Source: Leuctra nigra (taxonomy: Eukaryota > Arthropoda > Insecta > Plecoptera > Leuctridae). From it: 64,000 nt of DNA. The notes beneath the pieces are model-generated. The model searched no databases. It was given only the letters and a program-made list of their open reading frames with translations, and was not told where the DNA came from. A program made the position numbers and the translations under genes. The stretch is from positions 13,172,316-13,236,315 of the forward strand of contig OW203768.1 in NCBI GenBank assembly GCA_934045905.1. The letters run 5' to 3'. Below, in pieces: positions 20,900 to 30,700 of this stretch (the first letter of the stretch is position 1; each line of letters begins with the position of its first letter).

Positions 20900-22370
20900 G
20901 ATAGTGAGGGCTGTTAGCACATACATTTGGCAAAATAGTGCAAAATGTGATACTAATTTTTCCTTTGGCAGTCTTATAGGAAATTTTCCGCTCATTCATA
21001 ATTTCGATATCCTCAAAAAATCGGGCGGCCATTTTGGGCCCCAGGGCTGTCCAAAGTGCCAAAAAGTGTGTATTTCAGTGAAATTATAAAACTTTTGTAA
21101 ATTAATTGTTCTTGTATAATAAACGATGTGTCAGGAACGTACGATAAAAAAATAAAAATTCTAAGTCTAACCAAAGTTGTATTTATTCAAGAAATTAAAG
21201 ATGTCGGCGAGTAAGCTCTAAAATGGCCGCCATTTTCAGGGAATTCGTGTTTCAAGGTTGCAGTTGCTTATGTAGGTTCATATTATGGACTTTGAACTTA
21301 AAAATCGATGGATCACGAAATTAACCCTTTGGGGGGTGGGGGGTGGAGCCCTAAAGGTTTCGATGTGTATACAATAGGCCACACTAGCTAGATAAAAATG
21401 GTTCCATGCACATACTAAAGAAAATGTGCTCTCTTCAAAAAAAAATACGAGAACTCAAAATAATGCCGCCATCTTGGTAAAAAGAGCTTATATTTCTTTT
21501 TTCGTTAATTTCAGTACGTTCTCCATACAATACGAAAAAGTTTATGTGATATAAAATATAGCCCTAATTCTAATAAAGACATTTGTAATTTGCATATTCT
21601 CTGTATCTCCAAACGTTCTCCCTAAAACTTCATTTGTGTGTTGATAAAACGTCCCAAGATAGGGATTTTAACATGTAATTTTAGTTCAGGAGGCGGTGAC
21701 TCGATACCTTTGCAGTGGACAAGGGATGAGCAAAGTAGCAAATTTATCATCATTTTTCAACTGCTGTGCGCAAAATAACGAAATATAAACGCGGCTCATC
21801 GAAGATGGCGGCATAATTTTGGGATCTCGTGATTTTTTTCGAACAGAGCACAGTTTTATTAGTGTGTGCAAGAAATTATTAGTCTCTATCTACTATGGAT
21901 TATTTTACACACATCGAAACCTTTAGGTCTCCACCCCCCACCCCCCAAAGGGTTAATTTCGTGATCCATCGATTTTTAAGTTAAATGTCCATAATATGAA
22001 CATACATAAGCAACTGCAACCTTGAAACACGAATTCCCTGAAAATGGCGGTCATTTTAGAGCTTACTCGCCGACATCTTTAATTTCTTGAATAAATACAA
22101 CTTTAGTTAGACTTAGAAATTTTATTTTTTTATCGTACGTTCCTGACACATTGTTTATTATACAAGAACAATAAATTTACAAAAGTTTAATAATTTCACT
22201 GAAATACACACTTTTTGGCACTTTGGACAGCCCTGGGGCCCAAAATGGTCGCCCGATTTTTTGAGGATATCGAAATTATGGGAGAGCGGAAAATTTCCTA
22301 TAAGACTGCCCAAGGAAAAATTAGTATAACATTTTGCACTATTTTTGTGCTTACATCCCTCACTATGAAT
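20900..22370. mobile_element. 1.47-kb fold-back element
   Basis: The left arm at about 20900-21385 returns inverted at about 21885-22370, with high similarity over about 485 bp: GGCACTTTGGACAGCCCTGG on one side is matched by CCAGGGCTGTCCAAAGTGCC on the other. Weaker pairing (ATGCCGCCATCTT and AAGATGGCGGCAT) continues nearly to the centre at about 21635. The arms carry AAATGGCCGCCATTTT and CCCCCCACCCCCCAAAGGG-type words. No coding capacity. Confidence 0.85.
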
Positions 22371-22523
22371 AAAAGCAGGTGTTAACATTTATCAAAGTAG
22401 TAATGAGCTCTACAAGATTTGGATGGAAACGATTCAAGATCAGATAAGAAGATAAGAAGGTGGAAAATAGCTTTAATTTCACATTGACGGATTTACGAGT
22501 TTATGTATAATTTGTATGACTAG

Positions 22524-23412
22524 GAAAACGCTCAGTGTAACGCGTTGATGAGCGAGCACGTACGTTCAACACCTCGTACCAAAATTCTGTCTATTAAAAA
22601 TGTAATTAAAGCCAATAATTCTTCAATTTCGTCACAGACTTGTATGAAAATCTTCAAAAATTCCAAAAATATTGGTCCCAATAACCATGCAAAGTTTTAA
22701 GTTGATCGATTGAACCTTTATGATTGAATGGTTCCTTGTTAATTTTCAAAAATCACAGGATCTTGTTCAAAAAATATACCTGGGACCACTCATATGATAT
22801 AAGTGTGTGTTCACAATATCAGATCGATCTGTTGATTATTAGTGTCATTATGCGTGTGAAAGTTTCTGTTCTAACTACCTTGGAACATTGGAACTGAGGC
22901 GTCAATGTTGCCGTGATCCATAGCAACAAGCAAAATGTCCGTAAAATGTCAATAATTTTTGGATATAATCACAGATTTGTCTGAAAATTATCAAAAACAC
23001 AGATAATGTTGGTCCCAATGACCATGCAAAGTTTTAAGTTGATCTGTCAAACGGTTCTAGTTTAAATTTAAAAAATCACAATAAATAAAGATGGTTTTAA
23101 ATTTTAACCAATGGGAGGATTTGGCTGAAACTTTGTATGATTGGGTAAAATGTTAGTGGTAATGACTTGTCAAAATTTCAAATTGATCAAACCAACCAAT
23201 CGAAAGACATTTTTTTTAAATTTGAACCAATCAATGGATTTGAAAAAAATTATGGTCTGCAACGCCCAGAAATGGTCCGTACATGTGTGCAAAATTTCAG
23301 CTCGATCGAAGAAAAACAGTGACTTGTATACCGGCAGTAACAGATTTAAAAAAAAAAAAAAAAAACAGAGGTCCGTGCCAAAAGAGCCAAAAGGAGACGC
23401 TCAATTACATTT
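22524..23412 (+). mobile_element. R1 family, copy 2
   Basis: A plus-strand copy from CTAGGAAAACGCTCAGTGTA to the A-rich tract and CAGAGGTCCGTGCCAAAAGA at about 23365-23385. It is the mirror image of copy 1 across the 1.47-kb fold-back, with its head 155 bp from the fold-back edge. The last GCTTCGCTCG part of the tail is missing. Confidence 0.75.
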
Positions 23413-23690
23413 TCGTGTTCTTATCTTCGTGTATGGGTGCCGGAATGTCCGGAAAACATAAAATTTTGTGCTGTTTTACGTAGAGTTGAATTTTGTAAAC
23501 AAAAAAACTTAAAATCTTCATTTCAAAGTGTCACAAAAACAAAAAATCCATGCGGGGCAAGGTGGGACCACCCACCACACCAAAGTGTCAAATTTATGTG
23601 TTTCAACAAAATACACCTCAAAACGTTTCAAAATTGATTTCAAAGTGTCAAAAAACCAAAAAACGCCAGCAGTGTGAAGGGCCGCACCAC

Positions 23691-24677
23691 CAGTGGCGGC
23701 GCCAGGAAATAATCGTTGGGGGGGGCAGAGCAGGGGCAAGGCAATTACTTGAGGGGGCAAAGCAAAAAGTCGTCATATTTACCAAAATCATGACCCCCCC
23801 CCCCCCCTCACCACAGGGTTCAGCAAAACCACAAAATACATTTTCACTCAAGGGCGTATCCAGGATGAAATTTCGGGGGAGGGGACATTACTAATATTTT
23901 GAAAACCACAGTGGAAGAACGGGGTTCGGGGGCGCAGCCCCTGAGAAAATTGGGATCAAGGTCATTCGTTTAGGTGCAGTTTTGAATCGAAGTGTATAGC
24001 TATTTTGGGGAATTATAAATTACAAATTATTCAAAAATTGGTCTAAGAGGTTTAAGAATAGTCAAATATCTTTAATGAAAACATGTAAGTCCGGGGCGAT
24101 TAGCCCCGGAAATTTTTTGGAATTTTAATTCAATTCTAGCCATTTTGGAACGTTTTTGACATGATCTGTCTATTTTATAAAGTTATTTTTTCACACATTA
24201 TTTTAAATGTGCATATTTTTTTAGATAACCCCTGATTTCGGGGGGGGGGGGGGGGGGGGGGGGGCTGCGCCGCCCCCTTAATACGCCCTTGGGTTCACTA
24301 GTATATACAAATTATCGTTGTGCAGGTTTTATCACGATATAAGAAAGAATCATAGAATGCTTCCTCAGGAAAACAGTATAGAAAGGCGAGGGGCATGAAA
24401 TGCCACACGTGCAAAAAATTCACGTTTCTATTCTAAAACAAAAGGTGTTGGGAAAAGTAAAAGTGTCGTCCATGGTATAACCATTGGTATAACTTTATGC
24501 TTTTTAGGTTTAATCTGGATAATTATTGTAGTTGCAATTTAATTATGATTTTATATTATTTTTGCCAGGTATAGTGTGCATATATGGGAGTCGTCAAGTG
24601 GGGGGGCAAGCGGGGGGGCAAGCCAAGTTTTTGTGGGGGTAGTTGCCCCCCCGTGCCCCCCCGTAGCGCCGCCACTG
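23691..24677. mobile_element. hAT-like non-autonomous element with perfect 8-bp TSD, host of a nested copy
   Basis: CGCACCAC at 23683-23690 and 24678-24685 is an exact 8-bp target duplication. The ends CAGTGGCGGCGCCAGG and, inverted, CAGTGGCGGCGCTACGGG are typical of hAT MITEs. Without the nested 445-bp element it would be about 540 bp. The interior is rich in GGGGGCA runs. Confidence 0.85.
23849..24293. mobile_element. hAT-like non-autonomous element, copy 2, nested
   Basis: Same ends as 1332-1735 (CAAGGGCGTATCCAGG; ATACGCCCTTG) and same interior words (GACATTACTAATATTTTGAA, GATCAAGGTCATTC). Flanks TTTTCACT and GGTTCACT match at six of eight positions. It was inserted into the element at 23691-24677 and is therefore younger than that insertion. 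Confidence 0.8.
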
Positions 24678-24685
24678 CGCACCAC

Positions 24686-25060
24686 CACACCCCCCTTAAT
24701 CCATGGAAAATCGTTTTCCTTGCTTTGGCCCCCCCTCCCCCCTCTGGCTGAAATCCTGCCGGCTACCATGTTTTTGTGAAATAATCTTTGGCATTTTTTA
24801 GGCCCAATGTAAAGTTTTGTCTTGTTTGAATTTGTGAGATTTCGATGTGTCACTATTAATCCATCCGATCAGGTGGTACGGGGGGGGGGGGGGGGGGGGG
24901 GTATCAGGTGGGGGAGGATAATTTACTCCGGAAGTTCACTGAATAGTAGAGGAAAACTCGAGATGTCTAATAAAATAATTTTGTCGGCCGTTCAAGGCAT
25001 TATTTATGAAATTAAAATAGTGTATTACGCATTATAACTTTGATTAGCGATAATTATATT
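24686..25060. other. intergenic spacer with a poly(G) run
   Basis: A run of about 23 G sits at about 24879-24901. No gene is visible; the stretch ends in the TTTA-type tail of the LINE that follows. Confidence 0.4.
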
Positions 25061-25840
25061 TATTTATTTATTTATTTATTGGTGTTACTCTTACAAGCGG
25101 AAAGGCAGGAATATGCCTTCCCTGTGGCAAGGAATACAATTTATTGAAAGTTAGGAATAAACATTTTTTTATAATACACTAACGGAAGGTTATGCATCAC
25201 TTAAAGACTAAAATACTAATACAAGTGACTGAGGTACAAACAACATGTAGCTAGTATGAAAATAAAATATAACACTATAATATTAGACTCTACCGTTAGA
25301 CTAGATCATTTATAATTCTGTCCCTAAAGATTCTAGCATTGATGTTATTCATCTCCTTAAACATGTCTAATGCAATGGTCCTATGAATAAATGAGGAATT
25401 ACCTAGGTTGGTTCTAGCACCTGGTCTCAAGAGTTTCCAATGATGGTCACCTCTAACTGGCCCTTGCTGTAATTTACCAGACAATTCACTCCACCCTTTG
25501 ACACCCATACCAATTTTAAATAACGTGCCGAGTCTAGCACCCTTTCTTCTTGCTTCTAGTGTTTTCCACCCTAATGATTTTACCATTGCTGTAGGGCTAT
25601 GGTATTCCCTTACCCACACTCCCTTTTTGTCCTGAACCCATTTGTACCGCCTCATTTTTCCTTTGCCTTTTCTGGCTGCTAGCCTCTGAACTCCCTCAAT
25701 TTCTGCTACTTGGTACGCCACATATGGATCCCAGACTAGACCAGCATACTCCGCTATAGGTCTTATTAGGGACATGTATGCCTTTTCCTTGACCTTTTCG
25801 ATGATGTCTGGACAGTACTGGACGATCTCCTCCACAATGT
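25061..25840 (-). mobile_element. LINE (CR1/Jockey-like) 3' end, 5'-truncated
   Basis: The minus-strand frame of 179 residues (25835-25296) reads YCPDIIEKVKEKAYMSLIRP, IAEYAGLVWDPY, VQRLAARK and, near the end, RTNLGNSSFIHRTIALDMF, the reverse-transcriptase thumb and C-terminal domain of this LINE type. The final WNxLP-like motif is changed. The tail on the minus strand is a short AATA-repeat (25063-25080 on the plus strand). The 5' edge runs into the 109-bp tandem repeat. Confidence 0.75.
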
Positions 25841-26110
25841 GGTTCCTCCTGTTCCCCCTCCCTCCCCCTCCCCTGGCATGATGTCATCTAGTACTGTACC
25901 TGGAGGCAGATGATGTCTGGACAGTACTGGACGATCTCCTCCACAATGTGGTACCTCCTGTTCCCCCTCCCTCCCCCTCCCCTGGCATGATGTCATCTAG
26001 TACTGTACCTGGAGGCAGATGATGTCTGGACAGTACTGGACGATCTCCTCTACAATGTGCTACCTCCTGCCCCCCTCCCTCCCCCGCCCCTGGCATGATG
26101 TCATCTAGAA
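25803..26110 (-). repeat. 109-bp tandem repeat, ~2.8 units
   Basis: GATGTCTGGACAGTACTGGA begins at 25803, 25912 and 26021, exactly 109 bp apart, and each unit ends with CCTGGCATGATGTCATCTAG. The first ~45 bp of a unit, on the minus strand, encodes the LINE piece IVQYCPDII, so the unit joins LINE coding sequence to a C/G-rich segment. A single diverged unit occurs at 56815-56921. Confidence 0.85.
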
Positions 26111-26189
26111 TACGGCCCCTGGTGGCCTTATTACCTGCAGTGGCCTTTATCCCATCAGGTACCTTATAAGTACAATCAATTCCAGAACG

Positions 26190-26899
26190 GAACTGCTTGG
26201 CTGAGTGGCTGAGCTTGGCTGAGAACTTGTCACGATGTAGAAAAAGGACCGCCATCATTAAAATATAAGGTGAAACTCTTCGAGTCTTTCCGCGATATCA
26301 GTTCCAATAGCACGATTATCAAGGTCTGTAGATGCCCATCGCGTAACACTCACTAGCGCTAGGGCTCAAGTTGCAAACTAGCGATGCATTCTAAAACATT
26401 CTAATGCACATTAGTACATTCTTTAAGCATTCAAAACATTCTTACAACATTAAAATATTCTTAACACATTCTTAAAACATTAAAAACTAGTCAATCGATA
26501 GACCTTGATTACTTTAGTTCCTCAAGAAAGCGCTAGTGATTTATATGCGAGCAACGTTATTTATGCATCAACCTCTACCCATTGCGAAGAGATTCCACCT
26601 TATATTTTAAAGATGGCGTCCCTTTTTCTTCATCGTGAACTTGTATTCCGGAGGGGCGGAGGCCCGGGTTCGATTCTCGCGGCCGTTTTTCATGACTGGG
26701 GTTTTTTCGTGGTATTCCCTCAGTCGACCGGCAAATGCTGGGAAGGTACCCTACTAATAGGCCACGACCGACTCTTTCCCACCTCCCATCCTTACCTAAT
26801 CTTCACCATCATCTCCCAATCATCCTCATAAACATTCATCCGTCGCCATTAGCCTCGCTGCAAAACAGAACAGTGAGACGTTAAGCCCCAGACAAAAAA
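26190..26899 (+). mobile_element. tRNA-derived SINE, copy 2, interrupted by a MITE
   Basis: The head GGCTGAGTGGCTGAGCTTGG (26202-26230 area) matches the complete SINE's A-box region, and the rest, from ATTCCGGAGG at 26645 through CCCGGGTTCGATTCTCGCGG to AAGCCCCAGAC, continues it. Between the two parts lies the fold-back MITE at 26231-26637. AACTTGT at the break is duplicated on both sides, and corresponds to AGCTTGT in copy 1. Confidence 0.75.
26231..26637. mobile_element. fold-back MITE inside the SINE, ~407 bp
   Basis: CACGATGTAGAAAAAGGACC on the left pairs with the later GGCGTCCCTTTTTCTTCATC plus GTG, and further in AAAATATAAGGTG pairs with CACCTTATATTTT, ATCAAGGTCT with AGACCTTGAT, and CTAGCGCT with AGCGCTAG. 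Arms are about 55 bp, with broken pairing beyond. The target duplication is AACTTGT, 7 bp. The centre carries many CATTCTTAAAACATT-type short repeats. Confidence 0.75.
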
Positions 26900-27789
26900 A
26901 TCAATTTCAGTCAATATGTTAGGATTGATCTTTCATCTAAGCGTAAATATGCTCCAACCCGCGAACATAAATGATGAAACAATGATTTTTGAAACAATTA
27001 ATTAGTACTTCATTATTAATGTATTATTGTGATTTTTATAGTTGTCATAGTTATCATTGGATAATCTTACCCTTTGGTATCATACTTATGGATAATCTCA
27101 CTGTTTTATTGTTATAATGGTTGCTTAGAAATCTAAACAATGTAATGTTTTTTTCTATAAATATCTCTCACATTTTACTTTCGATTCAGTTATGAATGAG
27201 ATTCTGTAGGTAGAGGATGAGTGACGTAGAAGGTTAGTCCGTATACATGTAGATAGAGATGTATAAGTCAGCGTAGCCTTGAGAAACGCAAGCCATGAAT
27301 GGAAAGTGTACAATGGCGACTTAATTTGTTCAACAATAATATTGTGACAACACTTCTTTTGTAAATTTCGCTTCCATCATCGTATTGACTGGTGGTTTAA
27401 ACCCTGTCACTTTGGCTAAGGGGGGAGCACTCAAGCAAGAATAATCCGTTATTGATACATTTGTAAGTACTTTATCTCATTCGATTTTTATATTTTTGAC
27501 TGTGATTAGGAAATCTTTGTAGAACATAAATACAAATCATTTTTTGATTCATGAATTTAAGTGCTTAATTGAATTAAAATCCAATAAAATGCTGAGATGA
27601 AAACAATCAATGTGACAGTTGAACTCATTCAATTACTGTCCGATTTCCACAAATTAAAAAACGATTGCTATCTATGTTCAACAAGGAATTGTTAAATTCA
27701 ATAATAAATATGAAAATCGTGCTTTATAAATAGGTTGCAAAATAATACCACCCCTTTGGTAGCCCAGATTGGCAGTAATTTCCTGCCTA
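26900..27789. other. AT-rich intergenic DNA before the satellite
   Basis: Nothing recognisable. The first satellite-like words (GAGAGTTAGGGAGATGGAGA) appear at about 27797. Confidence 0.5.
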
Positions 27790-30700
27790 AAAGCGGAGAG
27801 TTAGGGAGATGGAGAGTTAGTAAGTTAGGGAGGATGTACTATCCGTGTCAGATCATGCCTCGTTGGTGGTGGGAGTCGGGAGGGGACATACTAACACGGG
27901 TAGTAATGTTCCTCGTAGATAGAGAGTTAGGGGTGGAGAGTTAGGGTGTGGAGAGTTAGTAAGTTAGGGAGGATGTACTATCCGTGTCAGATCATGCCTC
28001 GTTGGTGGTGGGAGTCGGGAGAGGACATACTAACACGGGTAGTAATGTTCCTCGTAGATAGAGAGTTAGGGGTGGAGAGTTAGGGTGTGGAGAGTTAGTA
28101 AGTTAGGGAGGATGTACTATCCGTGTCAGATCATGCCTCGTTGGTGGTGGGAGTCGGGAGAGGACATACTAACACGGGTAGTAATGTTCCTCGTAGATAG
28201 AGAGTACGGGGGTGGAGAGTTAGGGTGTGGAGAGTTAGTAAGTTAGGGAGGATGTACTATCCGTGTCAGATCATGCCTCGTTGGTGGTGGGAGTCGGGAG
28301 AGGACATACTAACACGGGTAGTAATGTTCCTCGTAGATAGAGAGTACGGGGGTGGAGAGTTAGGGTGTGGAGAGTTAGTAAGTTAGGGAGGATGTACTAT
28401 CCGTGTCAGATCATGCCTCGTTGGTGGTGGGAGTCGGGAGAGGACATACTAACACGGGTAGTAATGTTCCTCGTAGATAGAGAGTTAGGGGGTGGAGAGT
28501 TAGGGTGTGGAGAGTAAGTAAGTTAGGGAGGATGTACTATCCGTGTCAGATCATGCCTCGTTGGTGGTGGGAGTCGGGAGAGGACATACTAACACGGGTA
28601 GTAATGTTCCTCGTAGATAGAGAGTACGGGGGTGGAGAGTTAGGGTGTGGAGAGTTAGTAAGTTAAGGAGGATGTACTATCCGTGTCAGATCATGCCTCG
28701 TTGGTGGTGGGAGTCGGGAGAGGACATACTAACACGGGTAGTAATGTTCCTCGTAGATAGAGAGTTAGGGGGTGGAGAGTTAGGGTGTGGAGAGTTAGTA
28801 AGTTAGGGAGGATGTACTATCCGTGTCAGATCATGCCTCGTTGGTGGTGGGAGTCGGGAGAGGACATACTAACACGGGGAGTAATGTTCCTCGTAGATAG
28901 AGAGTTAGGGGGTGGAGAGTTAGGGTGTGGAGAGTTAGTAAGTTAGGGAGGATGTACTATCCGTGTCAGATCATGCCTCGTTGGTAGTGGGAGTCGGGAG
29001 AGGACATACTAACACGGGTAGTAATGTTCCTCGTAGATAGAGAGTACGGGGGTGGAGAGTTAGGGTGTGGAGAGTTAGTAAGTTAGGGAGGATGTACTAT
29101 CCGTGTGAGATCATGCCTCGTTGGTGGTGGGAGTCGGGAGAGGACATACTAACACGGGTAGTAATGTTCCTCGTAGATAGAGAGTTAGGGGGTGGAGAGT
29201 TAGGGTGTGGTGAGTTAGTAAGTTAGGGAGGATGTACTATCCGTGTCAGATCATGCCTCGTTGGTGGTGGGAGTCGGGAGAGGACATACTAACACGGGTA
29301 GTAATGTTCCTCGTAGATAGAGAGTGAGGGGGTGGAGAGTTAGGGTGTGGAGAGTTAGTAAGTTAGGGAGGATGTACTATCCGTGTCAGATCATGCCTCG
29401 TTGGTGGTGGGAGTCGGGAGAGGACATACTAACACGGGTAGTAATGTTCCTCGTAGATAGAGAGTACGGGGGTGGAGAGTTAGGGTGTGGAGAGTTAGTA
29501 AGTTAGGGAGGATGTACTATCCGTGTCAGATCATGCCTCGTTGGTGGTGGGAGTCGGGAGAGGACATACTAACACGGGTAGTAATGTTCCTCGTAGATAG
29601 AGAGTTAGGGGGTGGAGAGTTAGGGTGTGGTGAGTTAGTAAGTTAGGGAGGATGTACTATCCGTGTCAGATCATGCCTCGTTGGTGGTGGGAGTCGGGAA
29701 AGGACATACTAACACGGGTAGTAATCTTCCTCGTAGATAGAAAGTAAGGGGGTGGAGAGTTAGGGTGTGGAGAGTTAGTAAGTTAGGGAGGATGTACTAT
29801 CCGTGTCAGATCATGCCTCGTTGGTGGTGGGAGTCGGGAGAGGACATACTAACACGGGTAGTAATGTTCCTCGTAGATAGAGAGTTAGGGGGTGGAGAGT
29901 TAAGGTGTGGAGAGTAAGTAAGTTAGGGAGGATGTACTATCCGTGTCAGATCATGCCTCGTTGGTGGTGGGAGTCGGGAGAGGACATACTAACACGGGTA
30001 GTAATGTTCCTCGTAGATAGAGAGTTAGGGGGTGGAGAGTTAGGGTGTGGAGAGTTAGTAAGTTAGGGAGGATGTACTATCCGTGTCAGATCATGCCTCG
30101 TTGGAGGTAGGAGTCGGGAGAGGACATACTAACACGGGTAGTAATGTTCCTCGTAGATAGAAAGTTAGGGGGTGGAGAGTTAGGGTGTGGAGAGTTAGTA
30201 AGTTAGGGAGGATGTACTATCCGTGTCAGATCATGCCTCGTTGGTGGTGGGAGTCGGGAGAGGACATACTAACACGGGTAGAAATGTTCATCGTAGATAG
30301 AGAGTTAGGGGGTGGAGAGTTAGGGTGTGGAGAGTTAGTAAGTCAGGCAGGATTTACTATCCGTGTCAGATCATGCCTCGTTGGTGGTGGGAGTCGGGAG
30401 AGGACATACTAACACGGGTAGTAATGTTCCTCGTAGATAGAGAGTACGGGGTGGAGAGTTAGGGTGTGGAGAGTTAGTAGGTTAGGGAGGATGTACTATC
30501 CGTGTCAGATCATGCCTCGTTGGTGGTGGGAGTCGGGAGAGGACATACTAACACGGGTAGTAATGTTCCTCGTAGATAGAGAGTTAGGGGGTGGAGAGTT
30601 AGGGTGTGGAGAGTTAGTTAGTTAGGGAGGATGTACTATCCGTGTCAGATCATGCCTCGTTGGTGGTGGGAGTCGGGAGAGGACATACTAACACGGGTAG

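Noticed and set aside
23550..23894. 114-codon plus-strand frame and its antisense
   Set aside because: They cross the edge of two hAT-like elements and G/C runs; no family motif.
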